Positions 16,544-26,790 are shown, numbered from the stretch's first letter. The stretch is 42,733 nucleotides of DNA from Verrucomicrobiota bacterium (GCA_016871715.1 VHCO01000038.1:1-42733); one strand, 5' to 3'. Notes: generated from the letters alone by a model not told the origin. Made by a program: numbers and translations.

Positions 16544-19500
16544 ATGACCATGAAAACGAAGCGAACAGACGTTTTACACGGGTTTCCCAAACGCGCTCTC
16601 CACCGCTGGACCATCGTTCTTGGCGTCGGCCTGATGGCGCTGAGCGGGACGCTGTTTCCAACCCCGGCGCAAGCGGCGGCACCAGTCTCACTCACCTTGA
16701 AAGGCCAATGGCCGCCACACGCCCGCACAACCGCGCTCAATGTGGCTGTCCAAGGCCAGCATGCCTACGTGCCCACCACGACGGGATTCCTCATTCTCGA
16801 CGTCAGCAATCCAGGGAATCCAGTGCCAGTGGGCAGTTCTGCCGAGGAACTTCCCTCGGAATACCGGGACGCGGTGGCGGTGTCTGGCAGCTATGTCTAT
16901 CTGGGAAACAGGGGATACGTGTGGGAGCCTGAGCGAAAGATATCGGACGGCGACTTTCAGGTGATCGACGTCAGCGATCCCGCCAATCCCGTGCGGCGCG
17001 GCAAGCTCCTCAACATCGGCGTCTTGGATGTGGCGGTCTCCGGCAACCACGCCTACGTGGCGGGATCGCGCCCAGACGGCACCAACTGGATCAGCGGACT
17101 GCAGGTGATCGACGTGAGCAATCCGCACGATCCCCGCCGCGTAGGAGGCCAGGATACCGAGGGGGAAGCCCGAGGCGTCGCCGTTCTGGGCAATCACGCC
17201 TGCGTGCTGCAACAGCGACGATTGGAGGTGTTGGACATCAGCAATCCGACTGACCCGCAGCCGGTCGGCACCTCTGATTTTGAGGTGTACGTGACCGCGA
17301 TGGCAGTTGCGGATAATTACGCTTACCTGGCCGCAGAGGGCGTCGACCTGATGGTCATCGACATCAACGACCCAACCGATCCCAAGCCGGTTGGCCAGTA
17401 TTCGGACGCCGATTTCTACGCATGGTATGTCGCTGTCACCGACAGCCGCGCCTATGTGATCGGGCATGTGCCGGACGACTACGGGCCCGAGTTGCGAGTG
17501 CTCGACGTGAGCGATCCGGCTAACCCAACGCATCTGGGCAGCTCCGACGATGTTGGCTATTTTGGACCTGGGAGCGGCGGCGTGACGGCAGCCGGAAGCA
17601 CTTTGTTTGTTGTGGCGAACAGTTGGGATTGGTTTTCCCCGGAGGGTCCGGGTGTCCAGATCATCGACGTGAGCGATCCGGCGAATGCCGTTCGAGTCGG
17701 CGGCTACAATCCAAACCCGCGGGTGCAGGACCTGGTTATTTCCGGCAACTACGCCTATCTGGCGGACAGCGAAGCTGGTTTGCACGTGATTGACATCAGC
17801 AACCCCGAAAAGCCCGAACGCGTCGCCGGCTACGACCTACCCGCCTGGTGGGCACAGGCCGGCGACGTAACCGTGGCTGTCGCGGATCACTACACCTATC
17901 TGGCAGATCTCAGCAATGAAGTGATTGAGGTGATTGACGTAAGCAACCCGGCCAAGCCCGTGCGCGTGGGCGGCTATCGCAGCAGGGGAGGAGGCCATGG
18001 CATGGCGGTGGCGGGAAACCATGCCTATGTGGCGGAAACCCGGTGGACAGGCTCCGACTATCGTGGTGGCGGCCTTCAAGTGATTAACATGAGCAACCCG
18101 GCCAACCCGGTGCATGTGGGCAGCTATTACACGAGCGAGGCTCTGTGGGACGTGGCGGCAGGGGGCAACTATGCCTACGTGGCGAATGGGAATGCGGGCT
18201 TGCAAGTGATTGACGTAAGTGACCCGGCCAAGCTCATGCGCGTGGGTGGCGCCAGTGGGCCGGCTTGGAGGTTGGCGGTGGCTGGCGACTACGCCTACGT
18301 GGCGAGTTCGCGCCAGGAAGGGACAAACTCGGTCCCCGTGATGCAGGTGTTCGACGTGAGCGACCCGGCCAATCCCGTACGCGTTGGCGGCGTTGACACC
18401 AGCGGTCCGGCGCGGGACGTTGCGGTCCAAGGCCAGTATGCCTACGTGGCGCAAGGATGGTGGGACTCGCAAGCCAAGGTAAGCCGCGGTCGGCTTGAAG
18501 TGATTGACGTCAGCAACCCAGCCACCCCCGTGCGCGTCGGTGGCTTTGGCACCAGCGGATCTCCCTTGGGTGTCGAGGGTGTAACCGTGGCGGGGCATCT
18601 CATTTACGTGGCCGATGGCACAGGGGGATTGCTGATCCTCGAACAGTCCACTGCCCCGCCGCCGCCAGCCGAGTGGGTTCGCGTCGAAACCGACTTAGCG
18701 AGCACGCCGTTCGGACGCGCTTTCCACGGCATGGTCTATGACAGCGTGCGCGGTGTCGTGCTTTTGCACGGCGGCAATCCGGCGCCAGGGTCCCAGAGCT
18801 TCACCGACACCTGGGCGTGGGACGGCACCAGTTGGACGCGCCTGACGACGCAGGGGCCCAGCGTCCTCGGGTTCGGTTTCGCGTTCGATTCGGATCGGGG
18901 CGTTGCCGTCCTGCACGGCGGCCTGGGAAACGGCTCACCCCGGCCCTTTCTCGCGGCCACATGGGAATGGGATGGCGCGCTGTGGCGACAGGTCAGCAAC
19001 GGTTCGGGACCCGGCGTTCGTGCCGCCCCCGCCATGGCTTACGACCCGAACAGCAAACGGGTCATCCTCCACGGAGGGACCTTGGATCTCGATATGAGTC
19101 GAATCCTCTCCGACACGTGGGCGTGGGACGGGACCGCCTGGCAGGAAATCCCCAACGCCAACGGCCCTCCACGCGCGAAGCATCAGATGGTCTATGACGA
19201 GCAGCGCCAGGTGCTCGTGCTCTTTGGTGGAGCGGAGGCCCGCGGCTCGGCGCCGGTGAACACCTGGGAGTTCGACGGCGCCCAATGGCGCCAGGTGGCC
19301 ACCGCAGGTCCGCCGGGCGGACGCGAGCTTCCTGTCCTGGCCTACGATTCCGTCCGCGGCGTGACCGTCCTGTGGGGCGGCGGCGAATGGCAACAGGACG
19401 GTTTCCCCGCCCACAAGGCCTTCGACGATACCTGGGAATGGAACGGCGAGGCGTGGACAGAAGTTGCAACAGAGGGACTCCGGCCAGCGGCAGCGCAAGC

Positions 19501-19822
19501 CACGGCTGGCGCCTACGATCCGCGGCGCGGACGATTGGTCCAGTTCGGCGGCACGCGCGGTGGCGGCGACCTCGTCCCCCGGCAGACCTGGGAATACGGC
19601 CTGTCGCCGCTGCGCATCACCGGAGTCACCCTGCAGGGCAACGGCCTCGAAATCCGCTGGACCGGCGGCGCCCCATTCTATCAACTCCAGCGCCGCGCCC
19701 GCCTCAGCGAAGGTGGGTGGGAAGACATCGGCGCCCCGACCGACCAAGTCACCGCTACCGTGCCAGCAGACGGCGCGGCGAGTTTTTTCCGCGTCCTGAG
19801 TCTGTTCGGCAACACGCCGTGA
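16544..19822 (+). CDS. Large exported LVIVD-repeat/Kelch fusion protein
   Basis: The protein has 1092 residues from ATG 16544; the ATG at 16550 (MKTKRTDV) fits the MKTKT starts of two paralogues equally well. A signal peptide follows (WTIVLGVGLMALSGTLFPTP, then AQA-AAPVSL). About 13 LVIVD repeats ([17 protein letters not shown] with an intervening GNYAYVA) and a terminal LLILEQS form the first ~700 residues, probably one or two propellers. Six Kelch-like blades come next ([13 protein letters not shown] and similar, ending WEYGLSPL), then the shared C-terminal domain ending [20 protein letters not shown] repeats (Pfam PF08309) are surface-protein repeats without a settled biochemical role. The frame is intact throughout. 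Confidence 0.88.
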   Translation: MTMKTKRTDVLHGFPKRALHRWTIVLGVGLMALSGTLFPTPAQAAAPVSLTLKGQWPPHARTTALNVAVQGQHAYVPTTTGFLILDVSNPGNPVPVGSSAEELPSEYRDAVAVSGSYVYLGNRGYVWEPERKISDGDFQVIDVSDPANPVRRGKLLNIGVLDVAVSGNHAYVAGSRPDGTNWISGLQVIDVSNPHDPRRVGGQDTEGEARGVAVLGNHACVLQQRRLEVLDISNPTDPQPVGTSDFEVYVTAMAVADNYAYLAAEGVDLMVIDINDPTDPKPVGQYSDADFYAWYVAVTDSRAYVIGHVPDDYGPELRVLDVSDPANPTHLGSSDDVGYFGPGSGGVTAAGSTLFVVANSWDWFSPEGPGVQIIDVSDPANAVRVGGYNPNPRVQDLVISGNYAYLADSEAGLHVIDISNPEKPERVAGYDLPAWWAQAGDVTVAVADHYTYLADLSNEVIEVIDVSNPAKPVRVGGYRSRGGGHGMAVAGNHAYVAETRWTGSDYRGGGLQVINMSNPANPVHVGSYYTSEALWDVAAGGNYAYVANGNAGLQVIDVSDPAKLMRVGGASGPAWRLAVAGDYAYVASSRQEGTNSVPVMQVFDVSDPANPVRVGGVDTSGPARDVAVQGQYAYVAQGWWDSQAKVSRGRLEVIDVSNPATPVRVGGFGTSGSPLGVEGVTVAGHLIYVADGTGGLLILEQSTAPPPPAEWVRVETDLASTPFGRAFHGMVYDSVRGVVLLHGGNPAPGSQSFTDTWAWDGTSWTRLTTQGPSVLGFGFAFDSDRGVAVLHGGLGNGSPRPFLAATWEWDGALWRQVSNGSGPGVRAAPAMAYDPNSKRVILHGGTLDLDMSRILSDTWAWDGTAWQEIPNANGPPRAKHQMVYDEQRQVLVLFGGAEARGSAPVNTWEFDGAQWRQVATAGPPGGRELPVLAYDSVRGVTVLWGGGEWQQDGFPAHKAFDDTWEWNGEAWTEVATEGLRPAAAQATAGAYDPRRGRLVQFGGTRGGGDLVPRQTWEYGLSPLRITGVTLQGNGLEIRWTGGAPFYQLQRRARLSEGGWEDIGAPTDQVTATVPADGAASFFRVLSLFGNTP

Positions 19823-19944
19823 GCCATGAAGACAAACACTGATGGATCTCCGCGGAAACGACTTCGCTCGTCATCGTCCCTGGGAACAGCGGCGTCCTGC
19901 CGGTGAACCAGAACGTTCACCTGGCGAAGTGTTCCGGCACGTGG

Positions 19945-20331
19945 TCACCAAATCCGCTTGACGCCGTAGGCGTCAAAGGCCAGATCGTGGCTCACCACAG
20001 GCATGTTCTCGATCAGGCTCTGGGAAGCAAGGAGCCGGTCAAAAGGACCTCCATGATGCCGCGGCAATCTCGCCACCCTGGCCACGTGAACGTATTCGAT
20101 CGACAGAAGAATGAAACCGTTCTCGATCAAGAACTCCTCCAGTTCGCCTTCCAGCTTCAGCCTCAATCGGAGCTTTCCCAGTCCGACCTTGCTGGCGATC
20201 TCCCAAATGGTGGCCAGGCTGACAACGATGGAATTCCGATCGTTCTCGACCGCCGCCCGCGCGCCTCTCGACAAGTGCTCATCCGCGTTAATGAACCAGA
20301 GCAAGGCATGGGCATCGAGCAGGATTCTCAC
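19945..20331 (-). CDS. vapC: VapC-type PIN-domain ribonuclease toxin
   Basis: The protein has 128 residues and begins at GTG 20331, whose first bases overlap the antitoxin stop (GTGA). PIN acids are visible: D6 in LLDAHALLWF, E44 in ATIWEIASK, and D97 in GGPFDRLLASQ, with a late acid near VVSHDLAFDAYG. The family cleaves RNA and is held inactive by its antitoxin. Length and motif spacing are normal, so it looks functional. Confidence 0.88.
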   Translation of the reverse strand: MRILLDAHALLWFINADEHLSRGARAAVENDRNSIVVSLATIWEIASKVGLGKLRLRLKLEGELEEFLIENGFILLSIEYVHVARVARLPRHHGGPFDRLLASQSLIENMPVVSHDLAFDAYGVKRIW

Positions 20332-20564
20332 TTCACGTACTCCGCGAAATCCTCGAGGGGAGCATCGAAATCGGGAGCGATAAAGGTGACCATCCCCTTG
20401 CCGCAGCCGAACCTCGGCTTCTTACCCTTCTGCGGCAGCGGCCCCAGCTCCGCAACGGGCCGGCCATGCCGCGTGATGTAACAGCGCTGACCCGCCTCCA
20501 CTTTGTCCAGCAACTCGGAAAGCCGGGTCTTGGCCTCGAGCGTGCCGATTTCTTTGGCCTTCAC
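20328..20564 (-). CDS. Phd/YefM-type antitoxin of the PIN toxin
   Basis: The protein has 78 residues from GTG 20564 (VKAKEIGTLEAKTRLSELL). The motif EAKTRLSELLDKVEAG followed by CYITRHGRPVAELGPL is the Phd/YefM DNA-binding fold, and the tail APLEDFAEYV is the likely toxin-binding helix. The frame is open upstream to 20708 without family resemblance, so the GTG start is preferred. It is translationally coupled to the toxin gene and probably represses the pair. Confidence 0.82.
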   Translation of the reverse strand: MKAKEIGTLEAKTRLSELLDKVEAGQRCYITRHGRPVAELGPLPQKGKKPRFGCGKGMVTFIAPDFDAPLEDFAEYVK

Positions 20565-20703
20565 ATCGAGAACATGGTCAGAATGGTCAGCGTGGTCAAG
20601 CGCCGTTCTGGCGAGTTCGAGTTCGACTTCGGACCACCAGGCGTTTATCCCACCGATCTCCCCGCATCGGATCGCAAGTTCACCCGAACTTGCAACATTC
20701 TCC

Positions 20704-20732
20704 GTCACAAAATCGGCCCGTTACTTCTGGAA
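20704..20732 (+). promoter_or_regulatory. GTCAC-N19-TGGAA box (decayed)
   Basis: GTCAC at 20704-20708, then 19 bases including CGGCCCGTTACTTC, then TGGAA in place of TGTAA, followed by GCGGGTGACGGCGCTG. It precedes the fragmentary Kelch gene of module B, so it may be a relic. Confidence 0.45.
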
Positions 20733-20854
20733 GCGGGTGACGGCGCTGTGAGGCATCGCCCTTCGCCGGGCACGCTAACGGACCGGTCGCCCGCCGCCAG
20801 CCGACAGCCGAACCAGTTTGCCCCGAGCGCCCGTTCGGTCACGCACAGCTTCGC

Positions 20855-21054
20855 CTACAATTCTGACCACTTTCGGTCCTTCCGCGCGATTCCCGTTCAA
20901 TCGAGCGTTCGTGTGGGATGCGCATCGGAACGTGGGCGTGCTGTTCGGTGGCGCAGCCAGTCCGTCGACGTGGTTTGATGACACTTGGGAGTGGGACGGT
21001 ACCCAATGGAAGCAAGTCAACCTCTCCGGCCCTGGCTGGGTTCGGAGACGCTGA
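20855..21054 (+). pseudogene. Kelch propeller fragment (module B)
   Basis: About 55 residues (GPSARFPFNRAFVWDAHRN to DDTWEWDGTQWKQVNLSGPG) match the fifth blade region of the Kelch gene at 5644-6981 almost residue for residue. There is no start, no other blades and no C-terminal domain. Confidence 0.75.
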
Positions 21055-21107
21055 TGAACTGGGGTACGTCACTGTCGCCGTCTTGCCTTTCAACGCCGGA
21101 CATCCAC

Positions 21108-21271
21108 TCCGCGGGCAACGCCTGCCGAACCACACTGTGGATCTTCGGAGTGACGGTCTCAGGCACGCCCAAGGCAAGAATCTGCTGTTCTGCGATGGCC
21201 ACGTCGAGTGCGGCAAATCGAATCGCTGGTACGCCGGTGCTTGGTGGTACAGCAACTGGTTTTACCCATAG
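21108..21271 (+). pseudogene. C-terminal fragment of a mini pseudopilin (module B)
   Basis: [20 protein letters not shown], then [17 protein letters not shown] to the stop at 21271, matches the end of the 7050-7415 gene nearly exactly. The prepilin signal and helix are missing. This shows that module B arose by duplication of a module-A-like ancestor and then lost the 5' genes. Confidence 0.8.
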
Positions 21272-21366
21272 CCCGACCGCCTTTCGCCGTAGGGACTCGC
21301 CAACAAGGCGGACAAAGTCGGCTTCGGCGAAGGACGCTTTGCCGCCGGACCGCTCGCGCGCCGGTG

Positions 21367-21400
21367 GACCGCGAATGATGCGACCGCATCATCTATGGTC
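21367..21400. repeat. GATGCG-AC-CGCATC hairpin, copy 2
   Basis: It is centred on 21383/21384. The core is extended by AT on both sides (ATGATGCG, CGCATCAT), and the outer arms are GACC and GGTC. Relative to copy 1 the fourth arm pair has changed from A-T to C-G, keeping pairing. It lies 78 bp before the sigma gene, as in module A. Confidence 0.82.
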
Positions 21401-21430
21401 ACACCCTGCTTCGACCAGGGCTCCGAGGGA

Positions 21431-21467
21431 GGCCATTTTCAGCCTTTCCAAGGCGGCTGAAAAGGCC
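21431..21467 (+). promoter_or_regulatory. Leader hairpin before sigma factor B
   Basis: GGCC, one bulged A, TTTTCAGCC, a 10-nt loop, then GGCTGAAAA and GGCC: 13 perfect pairs with one bulge, 11 bp upstream of the ATG. There is no following T-run, so a translation-level or processing role is likelier than termination. The module A version is weaker. Confidence 0.55.
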
Positions 21468-21478
21468 AAGCTTCCATC

Positions 21479-22216
21479 ATGCCTGCGCAAGATGACGCGC
21501 CACCTTCGCCGTTCGCAGGTTGCGGCACCTTCCCGCCGACCCACTGGAGTGTCGTCCTGACAGCCCGGCAGGCCGACGCACCGGGCGCACGCGAGGCCCT
21601 GGAAGCCTTGTGCCGCGCTTACTGGTATCCGCTCTATGCCTATCTGCGCCGTGACGGTTGGTCGGTGCCGGACGCGCAAGACTTGACCCAGGGATTCTTC
21701 GCGCACCTCTTCGAGCATCAGACATTGGACCGGGCCGCGCGGGAGAAAGGACGGTTTCGGTCCTTTCTCCTGGCCTGCTTGAAGTATTTTGTCGCCGACC
21801 AGCTTGCTCGCGAGCAGCGGCAGAAACGCGGCGGCGGCCAGACGGTGGTCTCGTGGGACGCCGTCGCAGGCGAGGAGCGCTATCGGCTGGAGCCGCGAGA
21901 CGAGCATACAGCGGAACAACTCTTCGAGCGGCGGTGGGCCATGGAGTTGTTGGATCGTACGTTGGCCCGGCTGAGCCGTGAGTACGCGGAAGGAGACCGG
22001 CCCGGGCTGTTCGCGGCCAAGGAAGGGGGCGAGTGTTATGCGGCCGTGGCAACGCGGTTCGGACGTTCCGAAGAAGCGATCAAGAAGACCGTACAGCGGA
22101 TGCGGCGTCGTTACCAAGTGCTGTTCCGCGAAGAAATTGCCCACACCGTTTCGTCGCCGGAACAGATCGAGGACGAACTGCGGTACCTGTGCGCGGTGAT
22201 GAGCGGCGGCTCGTGA
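21479..22216 (+). CDS. ECF RNA polymerase sigma factor linked to a Ser/Thr kinase (module B)
   Basis: The protein has 245 residues and is a paralogue of the 7558-8310 product, with identical opening residues (MPAQDDA, PSPFAGCGTFPPTHWSVVL). Region 2 includes EALCRAYWYPLYAYLRRDG, DAQDLTQGFFAHLF and GRFRSFLLACLKYFVADQL. Region 4 includes AAVATRFGRSEEAIKKTVQ and RMRRRYQVLFREEIAHTV. The middle differs more, so the two probably recognise different signals or promoters. The kinase gene begins 137 bp downstream behind its own promoter-like box. No anti-sigma gene is present. Confidence 0.9.
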   Translation: MPAQDDAPPSPFAGCGTFPPTHWSVVLTARQADAPGAREALEALCRAYWYPLYAYLRRDGWSVPDAQDLTQGFFAHLFEHQTLDRAAREKGRFRSFLLACLKYFVADQLAREQRQKRGGGQTVVSWDAVAGEERYRLEPRDEHTAEQLFERRWAMELLDRTLARLSREYAEGDRPGLFAAKEGGECYAAVATRFGRSEEAIKKTVQRMRRRYQVLFREEIAHTVSSPEQIEDELRYLCAVMSGGS

Positions 22217-22296
22217 GAGCGCTGTTCACCTCGGCTTCACAGCGGGCGGCGCCCTCCCGCGAGGCGCCGCTACCGGCCCGGAAATGAAAATTCTCT

Positions 22297-22325
22297 GTCC
22301 CTTGCGAGCGGTTTTGACGGTGTAA
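22297..22325 (+). promoter_or_regulatory. GTCCC-N19-TGTAA box before kinase B
   Basis: GTCCC at 22297-22301 and TGTAA at 22321-22325, spacing 19, preceded by ATTCTCT as in the copies at 28011 and 30210 (ATTCTTT). The kinase GTG start lies 28 bp further on. Confidence 0.62.
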
Positions 22326-22353
22326 GAAATGGCGAAGCCTGACGCGAATCGTT

Positions 22354-25300
22354 GTGAAGCGCACCGTCCAGTGCTCGAATTGCAGCGCGCCACTCTCCGC
22401 GGATGCGCGGGGAGGTCTGTGTCCGCAGTGCCTGTTTGCCGCCGCTCGTGCTCCGTTGGCTTCGGCGAACCTCAATCCATCGGCCAGCCTCCCTGAACCG
22501 GACCCTCGCCCGCCGCCGAGCGCGGGGGACTCGCCTGCCTTGCCGCGCCGCTTCGGCGATTACGAACTCCTGGAAGAACTCGCCCGCGGCGGCATGGGCG
22601 TGGTCTTCAAGGCGCGGCAAATCAGCCTGGACCGCATCGTCGCGCTGAAGCTGCTGCTCGGCGGCGCGTTGGTCGCCCCGGAGTACATCAAGCGCTTCCG
22701 CCTGGAAGCCGCGGCGGCGGGCGGTTTGCAGCACCCGAATATCGTCGCCATTCACGAGGTCGGCCTCCACGAAGGCCAGCACTTCATCGCGATGGACTAC
22801 GTCGCGGGACCGAACCTGGGGAAGGTCGTCGCCACTCAGCCGTTGCCCGCGCGTCAAGCGGCCACTTATCTCAAAGCCATCGCCCAGGCCATCGATTACG
22901 CCCACTCGAGGGGTATCCTCCATCGCGACCTCAAGCCATCGAACATCCTGCTCGACGCGAACGATCAGCCGCGCGTGACCGATTTCGGCCTCGCCAAGAA
23001 ACTCGAAAGCGACGTGGACCTCACCGTCACCGGCCAGGTGCTCGGTTCGCCGAACTACATGCCGCCGGAGCAGGCTACGGGGCAACGCGGCAACCTGGAC
23101 CGCACGGCCGACGTCTATTCGCTCGGCGCGATCCTGTATCACCTCTTGACCGGGCGGCCGCCGTTTCACGCCGACACGCTGGCGACCACGCTCGATCATG
23201 TGCGCACCGCCGAACCGGTTTCCCCCCGCCGGCTCAACGCCAGTCTGCCGCGCGATCTCGAAACGATTTGCCTCAAGTGCCTGGAGAAGGAGCCGGCGCG
23301 ACGCTATCCCGCTGCGCAATCCTTGGCCGAGGATTTGGACCGTTTCCTCAACCGTGAACCGATCCTCGCGCGGCCCATTGGCTTCCTCGGGCGAACTTGG
23401 CGCTGGTGCCGGCGCAAACCGGCGTTGGCTTCAGCAAGCGCGCTGGCCACTATGCTTCTGCTGACGCTGGCCGTCGGTGCCCCAATCGTCGCTTCGCAGC
23501 AACGCGCCGCCGCGGAGGAGTATCGAAAACTCCTTTATGCGTCGGATTTGAAAGTCGCTCTTCAGGCTTGGCAACAGGCGCAGCTTCAGCAAGCCGTGAC
23601 GGCGTTGGACCGGCACCTTCCGCAACCAGGCCAACGCGACTTGCGTGAGTTCACCTGGCATTATTTGAACCGGCTTTGCCGGCCGTACCGTCAGACGCGC
23701 ACATTGAAAACCCCCAACGCCGTGCTCGCTTTGGCGGCGACACAGAATGGCAAACTGCTGGCCGCCGCCGGCGGTATGGACTACGTCACGATCTGGGACC
23801 TGGAGGCGGACACGGACCGCCCGTTCCGCGAGTTCACGACGGGGGAGCCGTACCTGGCCGGCCCGCTCACCTTCTCGCCCGATGGCCGCTATTTTCTGGC
23901 GGGAGGACTGAGCAAGAAGCGAAGCCGGAAAGGGCTGCAGGTCTGGGATGCCCTCGCCTTGCGGGAAACAGGCCGGTTGGACTTGGTCTTTGGCGATCCT
24001 GGCTTGCCCGGACGGCACTGCGATTTCTCCCCGGACGGAAAGCTCCTGGCCGTGCCCTCGGGCAACGAGGTCGTCATCAAACGCGCCGGCGGGGATTGGG
24101 AAGAAATCAAGCGGCTTACCCATCACGAGGACTCGGCCTGGTCGGCGCGCTTTTCCTCAGACGGAACACGACTGGTGACGACGAGCTTCGATAAGACCGC
24201 CGTCCTGTGGGACACGATCACCTGGGAGAGAATCGCCGTCCTAAGTCACACGAACGGGGTCCTTCTGGCCGTTTTTTCTCCGGACGACCAGCAGGTGGTC
24301 ACCGCCAGCGGAAACACCGTCCGCCTCTGGGACCTGAATTCACAGCTTGAGGTAAACTCCTATTCGCACGCGGGTTTTGTCACGGGCCTGGATTTCAGCC
24401 CGGATGGCAGGTTGGTGGCCTCGGGCGCGTACGATGGCCTGGTCAAAGTCTGGGATTGGAAAGCGGATACGATCCGCACGCTGCGCGGGCATTCCCAACT
24501 GGTGTCGCCGGTCAAATTCGTGCTCGGCGGAACTCGGCTCGCTTCGGGATCGTGGGACCACACGGTCAGAATTTGGGACCTCGACCCACCGCCGCCCAAC
24601 GACCTGCTGGAAGGACGCGGCGGCGAGATCTCGCCTCTGGCCTTTGCGCTGGACGGCCGCCTAATCGCCACGGTCAGCGCGAGCGCCACCAACATCCTCC
24701 TCTGGCGCCCGGCCACCGGCGCGCTCGAAACCAGCTTGCCCGCTCCGGCCCTGGGCGCACTTCTCTCTCCGGAAGAAATCGCCGGGGCGCACAAGGTTCG
24801 CATCGTCCGCATGGCGGTGAACGAGCTTGCCTTTTCACGGAACGGCGCGCTGGCCGCGGCTCGCGGCGTCACTTTGAATCTGGCGGGCACAAACTCGTGG
24901 CAGGAACGGATCGAGCTTTGGGATGTCCGTCGCCGCGTCCTGACGAATTCCTTTGCCGGACAAATGCCGATATGTTTCTCACCGGACAGTCGTTGGTTCG
25001 CCTGCCAGAATGCCACGAGCGGCGCGATCCAGTTTCACGATCTGGAGACCGGCCGGGAATGGACCAGCCAGGGAAGCTTCGAAGCGACTCCCGACAAAAA
25101 CGAGTTCGCGTTCTCACCCGACGGCCGACTGCTGGCGTCCTCCGGCGCGGAGACGGTGCTCTGGGAAACCGCAACCGGGCGCCGGCTGGCGACGTTGGCT
25201 TCAACGAGCCGCGACCGGGAGGAACCGATTCGGACCGTGGCCTTCACCCCGGACGGTCAATGGCTGATCGCAGCCGGCATTAGTGCCGAGATCGAGATTT

Positions 25301-25659
25301 GGGAACTGACGACTCCCCGGCGGATTCACTCGACCGCCAGCCACATGGGGGAAATCACGAGCCTGGCCATTTCACCGGATGGCCGGACGCTCGCCACCGG
25401 CAACCAGGTCGGGGTGATCAAACTCTGGCGGTTGCAAGCCCCCGAACGGCGTTACCGCTCGCGATGGGAGACTCGCGAGCTCCTGACGCTCACTGAACAC
25501 CAGGGAGCGATTTCCCACCTGCGTTTCTCCCGTTCGCCGGATGGCGACATGCTGGGTTCGAGCGACAACGCCGGCGTCGTGCGCCTCTGGCGGGCGGATA
25601 GTGCGCCATCGCAAAGTCAAGATCGCAAGCCGCTCCAAAAACGCGAAACAGGCCGATGA
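22354..25659 (+). CDS. Transmembrane Ser/Thr protein kinase with zinc ribbon and WD40 propeller (module B)
   Basis: The protein has 1101 residues from GTG 22354, chosen because the zinc ribbon (C7, C10, C23, C26) begins at once. The kinase domain runs from about residue 70: [12 protein letters not shown] loop (first glycine replaced by alanine compared with module A), K99 in VALKLL, D192 in HRDLKPSN, D210 in [21 protein letters not shown] membrane segment follows near 362-390 ([20 protein letters not shown]), then WD40-type repeats to the end ([32 protein letters not shown] and others). It is collinear with the module A kinase. The pseudopilin gene follows after 7 bp. Confidence 0.93.
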   Translation: MKRTVQCSNCSAPLSADARGGLCPQCLFAAARAPLASANLNPSASLPEPDPRPPPSAGDSPALPRRFGDYELLEELARGGMGVVFKARQISLDRIVALKLLLGGALVAPEYIKRFRLEAAAAGGLQHPNIVAIHEVGLHEGQHFIAMDYVAGPNLGKVVATQPLPARQAATYLKAIAQAIDYAHSRGILHRDLKPSNILLDANDQPRVTDFGLAKKLESDVDLTVTGQVLGSPNYMPPEQATGQRGNLDRTADVYSLGAILYHLLTGRPPFHADTLATTLDHVRTAEPVSPRRLNASLPRDLETICLKCLEKEPARRYPAAQSLAEDLDRFLNREPILARPIGFLGRTWRWCRRKPALASASALATMLLLTLAVGAPIVASQQRAAAEEYRKLLYASDLKVALQAWQQAQLQQAVTALDRHLPQPGQRDLREFTWHYLNRLCRPYRQTRTLKTPNAVLALAATQNGKLLAAAGGMDYVTIWDLEADTDRPFREFTTGEPYLAGPLTFSPDGRYFLAGGLSKKRSRKGLQVWDALALRETGRLDLVFGDPGLPGRHCDFSPDGKLLAVPSGNEVVIKRAGGDWEEIKRLTHHEDSAWSARFSSDGTRLVTTSFDKTAVLWDTITWERIAVLSHTNGVLLAVFSPDDQQVVTASGNTVRLWDLNSQLEVNSYSHAGFVTGLDFSPDGRLVASGAYDGLVKVWDWKADTIRTLRGHSQLVSPVKFVLGGTRLASGSWDHTVRIWDLDPPPPNDLLEGRGGEISPLAFALDGRLIATVSASATNILLWRPATGALETSLPAPALGALLSPEEIAGAHKVRIVRMAVNELAFSRNGALAAARGVTLNLAGTNSWQERIELWDVRRRVLTNSFAGQMPICFSPDSRWFACQNATSGAIQFHDLETGREWTSQGSFEATPDKNEFAFSPDGRLLASSGAETVLWETATGRRLATLASTSRDREEPIRTVAFTPDGQWLIAAGISAEIEIWELTTPRRIHSTASHMGEITSLAISPDGRTLATGNQVGVIKLWRLQAPERRYRSRWETRELLTLTEHQGAISHLRFSRSPDGDMLGSSDNAGVVRLWRADSAPSQSQDRKPLQKRETGR

Positions 25660-25666
25660 CCCGCGC

Positions 25667-26779
25667 ATGAAAGCCTTTGCACCTCGTAGCAGCGGACATG
25701 AGTCCGCTCAAATTTCGCCGCTCCTCAACCGGATATTCCCCGCAGCGGCGGCTCGTGAGAGCGCCGCATTCTTCGCCGCTGAAACTTGCGGCGCTCTCAC
25801 GAGACGTCGCCACAACCGTTGGAGACCAGCCGCAGTCGCAGTCGTAGCGCAGGTTTCCAAACCTGCTGTATCGCCGATTTCCAAATCGGCGCGCCGTCCG
25901 ACCGTCCCCAAGCACGTCGAAGTGTCGAGCGCGCCGCGGGTTTGGAAACCCGCGATACAGCAGACTTGGAAGTCTGCGCTACGAGGGCCGCGCCATCCGT
26001 CCGCCTTCACGCTCATCGAGCTGCTGGTTGTGATCGCGATCATCGCCATCCTGGCGGGCCTGCTCTTACCCGCGCTGGGCAAAGCCAAGGCCAAGGCCCA
26101 ATCAGCCGCTTGTCAAAATCACCTGCGGCAACTCCAACTGGCGTGGTTCATGTACACCACCGATCACGGCGACTGCCTGCCCTTGAACCGAATGGACCAG
26201 GGAGACCCCGCCGGCGAGGTGTGGAGTACGCCCGGTTCGTGGGTCGTGGGCAACGCGCGCTGGGACACGACGGCCACCAACCTCGAGCGCGGCGCGCTGT
26301 TCCCCTACGTCCAAGCCGCCATGCTTTATCGCTGTCCCGCCGACAGATCCGCAGTCATCGGCCAACCGCAACTTCCCCGCACCCGCAGCTACATGCTCAG
26401 CGGCTTCATGAATGGCAACCCGTTGCCCCCGTCCAGCCAGCCCGAAGTCGTCGCGCGGATTCGCGCCACCTACGCCAGCATCGTTCGCCCGGCGCCGGCG
26501 CAAGTCTGGACGTTTCTCGATGCCAGCGAAGGGACGATCAACGGCGGAAGCTTTTTCATCTGGCCTCTTGCGAAAACCAACCAGAACGGCAATTGGCTGC
26601 ATCAACCAGCGACCCGCCACAACGGCGGCGCGAATCTCGCCTTTGCCGACGGACACACCGAGCATCACCGGTGGCGCTGGCTGCACAAGGAGTTGGGAAA
26701 CGAGCGGAACGAACCCGCCGCCAACGCCGCCGATCTCGAAGACCTGCGCTGGCTCCAGGCCGGCTTGCCGGAGCCGTAG
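25667..26779 (+). CDS. Pseudopilin-like protein with a repeat-derived N-terminal extension (module B)
   Basis: The protein has 370 residues from ATG 25667. The prepilin signal [20 protein letters not shown] lies some 112 residues in, too far for a normal class III leader, so GTG 25922 (about 27 residues before AFTLIE) is a plausible true start. The body matches the module A pseudopilin: [58 protein letters not shown], and the tail [14 protein letters not shown]. The extension is encoded by three stacked palindromic repeats (25691-25708, 25752-25803, 25844-25982), all without a stop in this frame. Predicted location: inner membrane, after prepilin peptidase cleavage. Confidence 0.82.
   Translation: MKAFAPRSSGHESAQISPLLNRIFPAAAARESAAFFAAETCGALTRRRHNRWRPAAVAVVAQVSKPAVSPISKSARRPTVPKHVEVSSAPRVWKPAIQQTWKSALRGPRHPSAFTLIELLVVIAIIAILAGLLLPALGKAKAKAQSAACQNHLRQLQLAWFMYTTDHGDCLPLNRMDQGDPAGEVWSTPGSWVVGNARWDTTATNLERGALFPYVQAAMLYRCPADRSAVIGQPQLPRTRSYMLSGFMNGNPLPPSSQPEVVARIRATYASIVRPAPAQVWTFLDASEGTINGGSFFIWPLAKTNQNGNWLHQPATRHNGGANLAFADGHTEHHRWRWLHKELGNERNEPAANAADLEDLRWLQAGLPEP
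25691..25803. repeat. Two stacked palindromes upstream of the pseudopilin domain
   Basis: AGCGGAC-ATGA-GTCCGCT lies at 25691-25708. A perfect 16-bp stem, CTCGTGAGAGCGCCGC at 25752-25767 with GCGGCGCTCTCACGAG at 25788-25803, lies behind it. A GGCTCGTGAGAGCGC fragment of the second type also occurs at about 22210, after sigma gene B, so it is a dispersed repeat. Confidence 0.75.
25844..25982. repeat. Four-hairpin palindromic element, copy 2 (in coding frame)
   Basis: Terminal repeats GTAGCGCAG and CTGCGCTAC enclose four hairpins: GCAGGTTT-CC-AAACCTGC (25849-25866), GCCGATTT-CC-AAATCGGC (25873-25890), GCGGGTTT-GG-AAACCCGC (25936-25953) and GCAGACTT-GG-AAGTCTGC (25960-25977). All four stems are perfect 8-bp stems. 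It is translated in the same frame as copy 1 (VSKPA... [15 protein letters not shown]) immediately before the prepilin signal. Confidence 0.93.
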
Positions 26780-26790
26780 CCCCTTTGCTT

